Below are positions 1-6,595 of a stretch of 10,462 bases of DNA, piece after piece. A model generated the notes under the pieces. It worked only from the letters and a program-made list of their open reading frames with translations, was not told the DNA's origin and did no database searches. A program made the translations under genes and the position numbers. Source of the stretch: RGIG7213 sp045657205 (GTDB taxonomy: Bacteria > Bacillota > Clostridia > Oscillospirales > CAG-272); assembly GCA_045657205.1 (NCBI GenBank), contig JAZOSS010000047.1, forward strand, positions 1 through 10,462. Reading direction: 5' to 3'. Positions within the stretch are counted from its first letter, which is position 1. Each line of letters opens with the position of its first letter.

Positions 1-683
1 CCGCTTCCGTCCTTAGTCGGATAATCGTCACCGAAAATATTCAAAACGGGAAGATTTCCCGATGCGACCTTGCATATATACGGCATAAGGTTATTGGGAA
101 TACCCTTCGGATCCTCACCTATAAGTCCGCTTTCGTGTGCGCCGATAGGATTGAAATATCTGAGCAGAACTGCCGAAAAATCCTTGTCAGCATTACAGAT
201 ATCCGTAAGGATCTCCTCTATCATCAGCTTCGTTCTGCCGTAGGGATTTATTGCGTAAGTGGGAAAATCCTCTCTTATCGGCACAGTCTTCGGAATACCG
301 TAAACCGTGGCAGAGGATGAGAAAACTATCCTCTTACAGCCGTATTTATTCATTGCGTTTATCAAATTAAACGTAGAGCCGAGATTGTTATCGTAATACA
401 TCAAAGGCTTTGCAACGCTTTCGCCTACCGCCTTATATCCTGCGAAATGAATTACTTCGGTTATTTCAAATTCGGAAAAGAGCTTTTCCGTTGCTTCCTT
501 ATCGCAAAGCTCGACCTGTCTGAAGGTGACGTCCTTTCCCGTTATTTTTTTTATTCTGTTTAAAACCTCGGGCTTGCTGTTTGAAAAATTATCGGCAACG
601 ACAATTTCCTCATTCGCTTTAATAAGCTCAACACACGTATGCGAGCCTATAAATCCCGTTCCGCCTGTTACGAGTACAGCCAT
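1..683 (-). CDS. galE: UDP-glucose 4-epimerase, N-terminal 227 residues (3' end outside window)
   Basis: Interconverts UDP-glucose and UDP-galactose in the cytoplasm (Leloir pathway, supplying galactosyl units for surface glycans). I translated the minus strand from the ATG at 683. The protein opens with MAVLVTGGTGFIGSHT, the Rossmann GxxGxxG NAD-binding motif at residues 7-13. The catalytic Ser is in SSSATVYG (122-129) and the Tyr/Lys pair in YGRTK (Y148, K152), matching the short-chain dehydrogenase triad at almost the same numbering as E. coli GalE. RYFNPIGAHESG (175-186) is another GalE hallmark. The start is supported by an AAAGGA ribosome binding site. It is the last visible gene of the guaB-nucleotidyltransferase-galE series, 68 bp after the nucleotidyltransferase stop. 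The frame is open to base 1, so the final third of the usual roughly 330-residue protein is missing from the window only because of the window edge. Confidence 0.95.
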   Translation of the reverse strand, partial: MAVLVTGGTGFIGSHTCVELIKANEEIVVADNFSNSKPEVLNRIKKITGKDVTFRQVELCDKEATEKLFSEFEITEVIHFAGYKAVGESVAKPLMYYDNNLGSTFNLINAMNKYGCKRIVFSSSATVYGIPKTVPIREDFPTYAINPYGRTKLMIEEILTDICNADKDFSAVLLRYFNPIGAHESGLIGEDPKGIPNNLMPYICKVASGNLPVLNIFGDDYPTKDGS

Positions 684-716
684 AACGCTTTTCCTTTATT
701 TCTATTTAAAAATTTC

Positions 717-743
717 GGAGTCGGAATCAAGCGATCCGACCCC
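717..743 (-). terminator. Intercistronic hairpin, weak terminator-like
   Basis: Read on the minus strand, positions 743-735 and 725-717 form a 9-bp stem with one G-U pair. The stem begins 8 nt after the nucleotidyltransferase stop. It is followed by GAAA and then only five T, so it is a poor terminator by itself. No promoter is visible between it and galE, so galE must depend on read-through. It could lower galE expression or act as an mRNA processing or stability site. Function is inferred. Confidence 0.4.
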
Positions 744-751
744 GATAAATA

Positions 752-1642
752 TCAACCCCAAAGATTTTCGGGATATGTACCGTCAAGCGTCATATTTTTA
801 ATTGATTCAACAACGCCTGCTCTGTCTTCCTTGTACGTAACGCCGTACCATTTGGAAGGAGTTGTAAGCACGTCTACCGTGCATCTGCCCGACTTCATCA
901 TTTCCTGAACGACGAACGGCAAAAATATTTCTTTCTTTTCGGTATTGATGTTTTCTTTCAAAAACGATGTAAACGCTGTTTTAAGCTCCTCGAAGAAATC
1001 GGGGGTAAATGCCCAACAGTTCATTGATACAGGTGTATCACCTGCAATGGATACCCACTCGTTTGTGTCTTCGTCAAGGTACTCTATACCGTTTTCACTC
1101 TTCTGTATCTTGCTTCTTTCAACAACGTCCGTAAGCTTACCGTTTTCAACCTCGCAAACACCTCTTGAAACCGTACCGTTCTCGGTAACCGTATTTTCAA
1201 CTCTGTATCCTACCATGCAGTAGCTTCCGGCATCAGCGTTTTTAAGGTGTTTTGCCAAAAGCTCGAAGGATTCTCTGCCGTAAAAATCATCGGCATTGAT
1301 AACGGCAAAACCGCCGTTTGCTTCCTTTTCGGCACACAGAACTGCGTGTCCCGTTCCCCACGGCTTTACACGTGTTTCGGGGCATACGAAGCCTTCGGGC
1401 AGATCGTTAAGCCCCTGGAAAGCATACGCAACTTCAATGCCTTTTATTCTTGAACCGACAGTTTGTCTGAATATCTCTTCGTTTTCTTTTTTAATTACGA
1501 ATACGACCTTGTCAAATCCTGCCTTTGCCGCATCGTATACGGAGTAGTCAACAATAAATTCACCGCAGGGTCCTATGGGATCTATCTGCTTCAAGCCGCC
1601 GTAGCGCGAGCCCATACCTGCCGCCATAACGATAAGCGTCAT
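752..1642 (-). CDS. Sugar-1-phosphate-type nucleotidyltransferase (NTP_transferase family)
   Basis: A 296-residue cytoplasmic protein of the nucleotide-sugar pyrophosphorylase superfamily, which joins an NTP to a sugar phosphate (or related alcohol phosphate) and releases pyrophosphate. What I see: the signature LIVMAAGMGSRYGGLKQ at residues 3-19 (the AAGxGxR...K phosphate-binding loop), GTGHA at 96-100, and NADDFYG at 116-122 with the metal-binding Asp pair. A SMNCWAF segment near 206-212 and WYGVTYKEDR near 265-274 are common in this subgroup. The ATG at 1642 has an AGAGAGG ribosome binding site and lies 19 bp after the guaB stop, so it is co-transcribed with guaB and precedes galE. This context suggests nucleotide-sugar supply, but the actual substrate cannot be read from the sequence. 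It lacks the C-terminal beta-helix of GlmU/GlgC-type enzymes. Confidence 0.85.
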   Translation of the reverse strand: MTLIVMAAGMGSRYGGLKQIDPIGPCGEFIVDYSVYDAAKAGFDKVVFVIKKENEEIFRQTVGSRIKGIEVAYAFQGLNDLPEGFVCPETRVKPWGTGHAVLCAEKEANGGFAVINADDFYGRESFELLAKHLKNADAGSYCMVGYRVENTVTENGTVSRGVCEVENGKLTDVVERSKIQKSENGIEYLDEDTNEWVSIAGDTPVSMNCWAFTPDFFEELKTAFTSFLKENINTEKKEIFLPFVVQEMMKSGRCTVDVLTTPSKWYGVTYKEDRAGVVESIKNMTLDGTYPENLWG

Positions 1643-1661
1643 TTCAAATTCCTCTCTTTTA

Positions 1662-3137
1662 TCAGCCCTGAACGCTGTAGTTGGGAGCTTCTTTTGTGAT
1701 GTTTATATCGTGAGGATGCGATTCACGCAAGCCTGCGCCCGTTATTCTTACAAATCTTCCGTTTTCACGAAGCTCTGCAACCGTATGAGCACCGCAGTAA
1801 CCCATACCGGAACGAAGACCGCCGACGAGCTGATATACCGTATCGGACAGAGGACCTTTGAAAGGTACGCGTCCTTCAACGCCTTCGGGAACAAGCTTTT
1901 TGTTACCCTCCTGGAAGTATCTGTCTTTTGAACCTTTTTCCATAGCTGCAAGCGAGCCCATACCTCTGTAGACCTTGAAGCGTCTGCCCTGGAATATTTC
2001 ACATTCGCCGGGGCTTTCTTCACAGCCCGCAAGAAGCGAACCGATCATAACGACTTCAGCGCCTGCCGCGATTGATTTTACGCAGTCGCCGCTGTACTTG
2101 ATACCGCCGTCTGCAATAACGGGGATATCGTATTTGCTTGCCTCGCAAGCAACGTCATATATAGCTGTTATCTGAGGTACACCTATACCTGCGATAATTC
2201 TTGTCGTGCATATTGAACCGGGGCCTATACCGACCTTAACAGCATCGGCACCTGCCGCGATAAGATCGTGAGCCGCCTCGGCAGTTGCGATATTACCTGC
2301 GATAAGCTGGCAGTCGGGGTATGCGTTCTTAACTTTCTCAACGCATCTCATAATACCCTGGGAATGACCGTGAGCGGAGTCAAGCACGAGAACGTCGGCA
2401 CCTGCTGTGATAAGCTTTCCTGCGCGTTCGATAACGTCAGCTGTAACACCGATAGCCGCACCAACGAGAAGTCTTCCGCTTGCATCCTTTGCGGAATGGG
2501 GATATTTGAGCGCTTTTTCAATATCTTTTATCGTAATAAGGCCTGCAAGCTTGCCTTCGCTGTCAACCAACGGAAGCTTTTCTATCTTGTGGCGTCTGAG
2601 TATTTCCTGTGCCTGGTCGAGTGTCGTGCCCTTGGGAGCTGTAACGAGGTGGTCCTTCGTCATAACGTCCTTTATAAGCACGTTATGGTTATCGAGAAAA
2701 CGCATATCGCGGTTTGTTATGATACCGATGAGGTGCTTTTCTTCATCGCATATCGGAACACCAGAAATGCGGTATTTCTTCATAAGTGCATCTGCTTCGT
2801 AAACGTAGTTATCTTCACCGAGGAAGAAAGGATCTGTGATTACACCGTTTTCCGAGCGTTTAACGCGCTGTACTTCATCTGCCTGAAGATCTACAGCCAT
2901 ATTCTTATGTATTATACCGATACCGCCTTCTCTTGCCATAGCGATAGCAAGACCCGATTCGGTTACGGTATCCATAGCCGCACTCATAAGCGGTATGTTA
3001 AGTGATATTTTCTTTGTTAAACGCGTTGCAAGATTGATATCCGCAGGGAGAATATCACTCTTTGCGGGTATAAGCAGGACATCGTCAAAAGTCAATCCCT
3101 CTTTAACAAATTTTTCTTTTTCGTTACAGTTAAACAT
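1662..3137 (-). CDS. guaB: Inosine-5'-monophosphate dehydrogenase
   Basis: Oxidises IMP to XMP with NAD+, the committed step to GMP, in the cytoplasm as a tetramer. The 491 residues match the usual bacterial length. The order is: N-terminal TIM-barrel strand with GLTFDDVLLIP (14-24); two CBS domains inserted at about 95-210 (allosteric purine-nucleotide module); then the rest of the barrel. The catalytic loop GPGSICTTR places the nucleophilic Cys at 310. IADGGIKYSGD (341-351) and YRGMGS (390-395) bind IMP phosphate. The mobile flap EGVEGRVPFKG (418-428) carries the conserved Arg. The ATG at 3137 has an AGAGGTG ribosome binding site. A perfect sigma-A promoter lies upstream and no purine riboswitch is visible in the short leader. 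It is the first gene of a unit with a nucleotidyltransferase and galE. Confidence 0.98.
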   Translation of the reverse strand: MFNCNEKEKFVKEGLTFDDVLLIPAKSDILPADINLATRLTKKISLNIPLMSAAMDTVTESGLAIAMAREGGIGIIHKNMAVDLQADEVQRVKRSENGVITDPFFLGEDNYVYEADALMKKYRISGVPICDEEKHLIGIITNRDMRFLDNHNVLIKDVMTKDHLVTAPKGTTLDQAQEILRRHKIEKLPLVDSEGKLAGLITIKDIEKALKYPHSAKDASGRLLVGAAIGVTADVIERAGKLITAGADVLVLDSAHGHSQGIMRCVEKVKNAYPDCQLIAGNIATAEAAHDLIAAGADAVKVGIGPGSICTTRIIAGIGVPQITAIYDVACEASKYDIPVIADGGIKYSGDCVKSIAAGAEVVMIGSLLAGCEESPGECEIFQGRRFKVYRGMGSLAAMEKGSKDRYFQEGNKKLVPEGVEGRVPFKGPLSDTVYQLVGGLRSGMGYCGAHTVAELRENGRFVRITGAGLRESHPHDINITKEAPNYSVQG

Positions 3138-3211
3138 TTCACACCTCTTCTTCGACGTTCATTTATTTTTTCTGATTTTTTATATACTTTTTATGTTGTT
3201 GTTAATCTGTT

Positions 3212-3240
3212 ATTATACTCAAATCGTGCCCTCTTGTCAA
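3212..3240 (-). promoter_or_regulatory. Sigma-A promoter for guaB
   Basis: On the minus strand, TTGACA (3240-3235) and TATAAT (3217-3212) are separated by exactly 17 bp, a perfect vegetative consensus. Transcription should begin near 3205, giving a leader of about 68 nt before guaB. The promoter lies just downstream of the kinase-like gene's stop codon, so guaB does not depend on that gene for transcription. Confidence 0.9.
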
Positions 3241-3273
3241 GAAAGCTTTGTTTGAATTTACAAAATATTAATT

Positions 3274-4206
3274 TCAGAGCTTGATATCGTACTTTTTTAT
3301 AAAATCTTCTATCTCGCTTTGGGTAGGAATCGAGTCAACATCGCCCCGTCTTGATTGGGATATTGCATAAGCGACGTTTCCGTAAACAGCACTTTTTCTG
3401 AAATTATTCGTTTTCATATACTGATACGTAACAGCAGCACCGAACACTTCAAACGCACCGCCGACATCGACCGACGATACGGTATGCGGTTCTATCACGG
3501 CGTGATATTTACCATCGTATATGAACGTACCTCTCTCATCGTCAAGCCGTATGACGTAATTTTTTGCTTTTATCTCGTTTGACATCGCAATACATGCCTG
3601 CAAGCATTTATCCACACTGCCCGCTTCAACACCGCAGTAAGAATATACCTCCGAGGAATCGAGTATGAGCATTTCAAGCTCACCAAGGCAAGACAGCGGA
3701 AGCTCTCCTCTTTTGGCGCACGGCTGATAAAATACGGGTATTCCCTTCTCTGCTGCTATTCTGCACGTTTCGGCAATAACCTTATCGCTCAGCTCTTTTT
3801 GCAAAAATACGGCATCGGGAATACAGTTAAACGCTTCTTCGACGTCATCCTTACTCATAGCCGCATTTGCTCCGGGAAATTTTACCGTACGGCAAGCACC
3901 GTCATCTTCAAACATCACCATCTGATATCCCGTTTTGGTGTTTCTCGCTTTTTCCGAGCAACGCAGAGATACGTTTGCAGCTGAAAAGAAATCGGAAAGT
4001 ATCCTGCCGTTTTGATCGTTTGCGACCTTGGCGCAAAGTATACTGTCGGCACCCATAGCAGAAAAAGCCGCCGCTGATATACTTCCCCGCCCGCCGGGCA
4101 GAAATTCAAACTCTTCTGAATATTTTTCCTGATTTTTCAAAGGTAAAATACCCACGTATGCGCGAAGTGACATATAAACACCGCTCACGGTAAGTATCCT
4201 GCACAC
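3274..4206 (-). CDS. PfkB/ribokinase-family carbohydrate kinase-like protein with degenerate active site
   Basis: A 310-residue protein with the overall plan of ribokinases. It has an N-terminal beta-strand, the first PfkB motif region GGRGSISAAAFSAMGAD (38-54), PGANAAMS (111-118) resembling the ribokinase GANAALT segment, LQKEL (135-139), and a C-terminal DSIPTQSEIEDF (291-302) like ribokinase. The normal catalytic motif DTxGAGDxF is here DVGGAFEVF (247-255): the anion-hole Gly is Phe252 and the catalytic Asp is Glu253. The usual sugar-binding Asn of GGKGAN is Ile43, and the N-terminal N-x-D motif is absent. The start is GTG at 4206 with an AGGGGG ribosome binding site; starting at the later ATG would cut the first beta-strand. 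It has its own promoter and is divergent from spoIVB. It may be an altered-specificity kinase or a non-catalytic sugar/nucleoside sensor. Substrate unknown. Confidence 0.85.
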   Translation of the reverse strand: MCRILTVSGVYMSLRAYVGILPLKNQEKYSEEFEFLPGGRGSISAAAFSAMGADSILCAKVANDQNGRILSDFFSAANVSLRCSEKARNTKTGYQMVMFEDDGACRTVKFPGANAAMSKDDVEEAFNCIPDAVFLQKELSDKVIAETCRIAAEKGIPVFYQPCAKRGELPLSCLGELEMLILDSSEVYSYCGVEAGSVDKCLQACIAMSNEIKAKNYVIRLDDERGTFIYDGKYHAVIEPHTVSSVDVGGAFEVFGAAVTYQYMKTNNFRKSAVYGNVAYAISQSRRGDVDSIPTQSEIEDFIKKYDIKL

Positions 4207-4246
4207 GGTGAATCCCCCCTTTTTACGGTATATTTACGCATGTTTT

Positions 4247-4275
4247 ATTATAGCATATCAAAATTAATTTGTAAA
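4247..4275 (-). promoter_or_regulatory. Sigma-A promoter for the kinase-like gene
   Basis: On the minus strand, TTTACA (4275-4270; 5 of 6 matches) and TATAAT (4252-4247; perfect) are 17 bp apart. The expected transcript start near 4240 leaves a leader of about 34 nt before the GTG start. Confidence 0.75.
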
Positions 4276-4302
4276 TATTTTTTTTGATTTTTGACAAATT
4301 TC

Positions 4303-4319
4303 GTGCAATATTTTTGCAC
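4303..4319. promoter_or_regulatory. Inverted repeat in the divergent region, possible operator
   Basis: GTGCAA-TATTT-TTGCAC is a perfect 6-bp inverted repeat with a 5-nt centre. It lies about 28 bp upstream of the -35 of the kinase-like gene and about 90 bp upstream of the candidate spoIVB promoter. It could be a regulator binding site. No known regulator is recognised, and short inverted repeats are expected by chance in AT-rich spacers. Confidence 0.3.
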
Positions 4320-4410
4320 AGCCGCTTTAAAATTATTGGGAAAGAAATTAATTTTTTCTTAGGATAATAAAGCGAAAACAATAAACAATAATAACACCGC
4401 CGATTTTGGC

Positions 4411-4439
4411 GTGTATTTATCAAAAAACAGGTAATAATA
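4411..4439 (+). promoter_or_regulatory. Candidate forespore (sigma-G/sigma-F-like) promoter for spoIVB
   Basis: GTGTA (4411-4415) and AATAATA (4433-4439), 17 bp apart, resemble the sigma-G consensus as known from Bacillus (GHATR, about 17-18 bp, CATNHTA), with one mismatch in each box. The longer GGTAATAATA (4430-4439) also fits the sigma-F -10 pattern. No good sigma-A promoter is visible on this strand. Bacillus spoIVB is a forespore gene, so the assignment is plausible, but the match is imperfect. Confidence 0.4.
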
Positions 4440-4471
4440 CAAAAAGCAAATAAACAGAAAGGCAGTATGAA

Positions 4472-5647
4472 ATGAAATATAAAAAATCGAAGGCGGGCAC
4501 TCGGTTTCTTGCTTCGTTTTTCGCTTTGCTTGCGTGCTTTTCCGCACTGCTCGGAACGGCAGATTATGCAATAAACGACTCTGTTTCGGTTTTTGCACAA
4601 AGCGATGCGGACATTCCTTCTTTTGCACAGATCGGTGACTTTTCAAAAGAAGAAGGAAATTATACAGTTCCCGTTTCGGTAAACGGTATTGATATAAAAA
4701 ACATATCGGTATCCGTTTACAAAGAAAGAAAGCTCATCCCCGGCGGTATGCCGTTCGGAATAAAGTTTACAACAGACGGAATACTCGTTGTAGGCGTAAG
4801 TGAGGTACAGACGAAAGACGGCTCTGTTTGTCCTGCAACGGATGCGGGTATAAAAACAAAGGATATAATCAAAACAGTAAACGGCAAAGAAGTAAGCTCA
4901 AGTGAGGATTTCACCCTAACAGTTGAACGCTCCGAAGGAAAAAGTTTGCAGATAGGTCTTTTGCGTGACGAAAAACCTCTAACGGTAAATCTTTGCGCCG
5001 TTTTGTCTTCCTCTGACGGAAAATACAAGGCAGGCCTTTGGGTGAAAGACAGCACGGCAGGAATAGGAACAGTCACGTATATCGACCCCGAAAGCGGTAA
5101 TTTCGGCGGTCTCGGTCACGGCGTATGCGACACGGAAACAGGCGTACTTATGCCGCTGAAAAACGGAAACGTATGCGATGTAAACATCAGCGGTATAACG
5201 AAAGGAAAGTCGGGAACACCCGGAGAGCTTCGGGGATTTTTTACAAACTCCGAAACGGGTACGCTTTATAAAAACTCCGTGTGCGGAGTTTTCGGAAAAT
5301 TTTCAACCCTTCCCCAAAAGCTCCGCGAGCCTATGGAAATAGGACTTAAAGATACTTTAAAAGAAGGCTCCGCACAGCTCATATGCACGACAGCCGAGAA
5401 CGCACCGACTGTTTATGATATAGAAATAGTAAAGATCAACCGTGACAGCGGTGAAAATAAAAATTTCATCATAAAAGTCACAGACGAAAGACTTCTCGGA
5501 AAGACAGGCGGTATCGTTCAGGGAATGTCAGGCTCACCGATAATACAAAACGGTAAGCTCGTCGGAGCTGTCACTCACGTTTTAATAAATGATCCGACAA
5601 AGGGCTACGGAATTTTCATTGAAAATATGTTGAATATAACAGCATAA
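4472..5647 (+). CDS. spoIVB: SpoIVB-type sporulation serine protease (family S55)
   Basis: In Bacillus this forespore protease is secreted into the space between the forespore membranes and cleaves SpoIVFA, releasing the pro-sigma-K processing enzyme, so it signals from forespore to mother cell. The 391 residues show an uncleaved-type N-terminal membrane anchor (about 11-30), a PDZ domain (about 92-175, carboxylate loop near GIKF at 96-99), and the S55 protease domain. Catalytic residues are visible: His216 in GGLGHGVCD, Asp338 in KVTDERLL, and Ser353 in QGMSGSP. The His-to-Ser and Asp-to-Ser distances match Bacillus SpoIVB. The C-terminal motif VTHVLINDP...GYGIFIENML is also characteristic. 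The ATG at 4472 has an AAAGG ribosome binding site 9 nt upstream. A strong terminator follows. Neither recN upstream nor spo0A downstream is present, unlike the usual arrangement in Bacillus and many Clostridia. Confidence 0.95.
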   Translation: MKYKKSKAGTRFLASFFALLACFSALLGTADYAINDSVSVFAQSDADIPSFAQIGDFSKEEGNYTVPVSVNGIDIKNISVSVYKERKLIPGGMPFGIKFTTDGILVVGVSEVQTKDGSVCPATDAGIKTKDIIKTVNGKEVSSSEDFTLTVERSEGKSLQIGLLRDEKPLTVNLCAVLSSSDGKYKAGLWVKDSTAGIGTVTYIDPESGNFGGLGHGVCDTETGVLMPLKNGNVCDVNISGITKGKSGTPGELRGFFTNSETGTLYKNSVCGVFGKFSTLPQKLREPMEIGLKDTLKEGSAQLICTTAENAPTVYDIEIVKINRDSGENKNFIIKVTDERLLGKTGGIVQGMSGSPIIQNGKLVGAVTHVLINDPTKGYGIFIENMLNITA

Positions 5648-5656
5648 AAGACTTCT

Positions 5657-5690
5657 TGCAGGGGCTTTTGCCCTTGCATTTTTCTTTTTT
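5657..5690 (+). terminator. Rho-independent terminator after spoIVB
   Basis: TGCAGGGGC (5657-5665) pairs with GCCCTTGCA (5670-5678): a 9-bp stem with one G-U pair, loop TTTT, followed by TTTTTCTTTTTT. It begins 9 nt after the spoIVB stop and should end that transcript. Confidence 0.9.
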
Positions 5691-5722
5691 GTATGATAAG
5701 ATATCACAGCGGAGGTATTGTT

Positions 5723-6460
5723 ATGGATAATTACGATGAGCTTATAGACAGAGAATCTTTGGAATTTGCGCTCGGGCAAAGCTGGGAAGTACACCGTCAG
5801 GCGTTCGGTCCTATCTTGGAGCCTGCATTTACCGAGAACAAACAGGTGCGTATACTGCTTATCAACGCGCTTAATCACATAAGCAGGCGAAATATCGAAC
5901 GCGGAATGGAGCTGTTGAAGCAGATCCACCCACACTGCAGCTGTAACGAAGACAAAGCCGCCTGGGCGTTTTTCGTCGGTCTGTGCTTCGAAATGGGCGG
6001 TGCAAAAGAACAAATGCTCAAATGGTATGAAACGTCGGGATCTTTCGGTCACAGGTTTTATCTGCCTTATATGAAGCTTGCAAAAGCCGCACACGCCGCA
6101 GCGGATTTTGAAAAGGCAAAGAAGTATTACATCCTCTCTATCGAATGTTTAAACGAAATGGGAAACGACGACAAAGATGAAGCCGTCATAGGTTCAGCTT
6201 ATACAAATTTAGTTTCCTGTTACGCTATGCTTCATATGTATCGGGATGCGGAAAAAGCATGGAAAAAGGCGCAGGAATATCCCCTGCAGCCGGGTGCTGA
6301 CGCCACCGCGGCAATAATGTACGCCGCAATGAAGGAGGAAAAGAAAATGTCTGAACACATCGAAAAACTGAAAAAAGCCTTTCCTTCCTGGGTAGAACAG
6401 ACGAAAAATATGACAGATCGGATATTAAACGGCACGCACCCGTCCTTTCCCGCCGAATAA
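5723..6460 (+). CDS. TPR-like helical repeat protein, function unknown
   Basis: A 245-residue, probably cytoplasmic protein with no signal peptide or membrane segment. Helix pairs with TPR-like spacing are visible at about 78-107, 112-146 (including ADFEKAKKYYILSIECL) and 155-188 (SAYTNLVSCYAMLHMY then RDAEKAWKKAQEYP). The pattern of small residues and the aromatic/Pro ends fits tetratricopeptide repeats, which bind peptides or proteins. The chosen start, ATG 5723, has GGAGG seven nt upstream. An in-frame ATG at 5693 adds ten residues but has no ribosome binding site and abuts the spoIVB terminator's T-run. No clear sigma-A promoter is seen in the short gap after that terminator, so expression may rely on read-through or a non-sigma-A promoter. 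No enzyme motif is seen and I do not recognise a named family. Confidence 0.75.
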   Translation: MDNYDELIDRESLEFALGQSWEVHRQAFGPILEPAFTENKQVRILLINALNHISRRNIERGMELLKQIHPHCSCNEDKAAWAFFVGLCFEMGGAKEQMLKWYETSGSFGHRFYLPYMKLAKAAHAAADFEKAKKYYILSIECLNEMGNDDKDEAVIGSAYTNLVSCYAMLHMYRDAEKAWKKAQEYPLQPGADATAAIMYAAMKEEKKMSEHIEKLKKAFPSWVEQTKNMTDRILNGTHPSFPAE

Positions 6461-6502
6461 GATACAAGGCTCTAAAATTATATTCTCTTTACAAAATGCG
6501 AC

Positions 6503-6530
6503 TTGACATATTTTTACTGTGTGATATAAT
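6503..6530 (+). promoter_or_regulatory. Sigma-A promoter for mntP
   Basis: TTGACA (6503-6508), a 16-bp spacer and TATAAT (6525-6530): both boxes are perfect, with the spacer one short of optimal. The transcript should begin near 6537, giving a leader of about 59 nt. Confidence 0.85.
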
Positions 6531-6541
6531 TAACACGTTAA
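6530..6541. promoter_or_regulatory. Inverted repeat at the mntP transcription start, possible operator
   Basis: TTAAC-AC-GTTAA overlaps the last base of the -10 box and the predicted start site, where a bound repressor would block transcription. Manganese exporters are often metal-regulated, but this does not match an MntR site that I know. It is short and may be chance. Confidence 0.3.
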
Positions 6542-6555
6542 ATGAAAGGTCGTAC

Positions 6556-6582
6556 CGAGCAGGTCACCCTGCTCGTTTTTTT
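6556..6582 (+). terminator. Intrinsic terminator hairpin inside the mntP leader (possible attenuator)
   Basis: CGAGCAGG (6556-6563) pairs with CCTGCTCG (6568-6575): a perfect 8-bp stem with a TCAC loop, followed directly by seven T (6576-6582). It sits between the mntP promoter and its GGAGG site (6586-6590). By structure it is a complete rho-independent terminator. It may be a regulated attenuator for mntP, or it may also stop transcripts arriving from the TPR-like gene. The yybP-ykoY manganese riboswitch core is not recognised here. A small competing hairpin (GGT-CGT-ACC, 6548-6556) shares one stem base. Confidence 0.7.
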
Positions 6583-6595
6583 ATCGGAGGGAAAT

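Noticed and set aside
2268..3005. A 245-codon open frame on the plus strand inside guaB
   Set aside because: It is antisense to a clearly recognised gene, has no ribosome binding site, and its protein is Cys/Phe-rich with no familiar motif. It is a codon-usage shadow.
3138..3211. Purine riboswitch in the guaB leader
   Set aside because: The leader is about 68 nt, AT-rich, and shows neither the three-way junction nor its conserved sequence.
4223..4646. Overlapping minus-strand frames in the kinase/spoIVB divergent region
   Set aside because: They are low-complexity, Lys/Ile/Phe-rich translation of AT-rich DNA, overlap the spoIVB N-terminus and the kinase promoter, and have no credible ribosome binding site.
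5674..5699. Sigma-A promoter for the TPR-like gene within the spoIVB terminator tail
   Set aside because: TTGCAT and TATGAT are present but only 12 bp apart, too close for a working promoter.
5582..6094. A 170-codon minus-strand frame covering the spoIVB end and the start of the TPR-like gene
   Set aside because: It crosses the spoIVB terminator and two better-supported genes, and the peptide has no recognisable family.
6542..6595. In-frame upstream start extending MntP by 18 residues
   Set aside because: There is no ribosome binding site, it starts only a few bases after the predicted transcript start, and it would translate the terminator hairpin. The family start fits ATG 6596.
6537..6595. 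yybP-ykoY manganese riboswitch before mntP
   Set aside because: The leader is too short and I cannot find the conserved core sequence; only a terminator-type hairpin is present.
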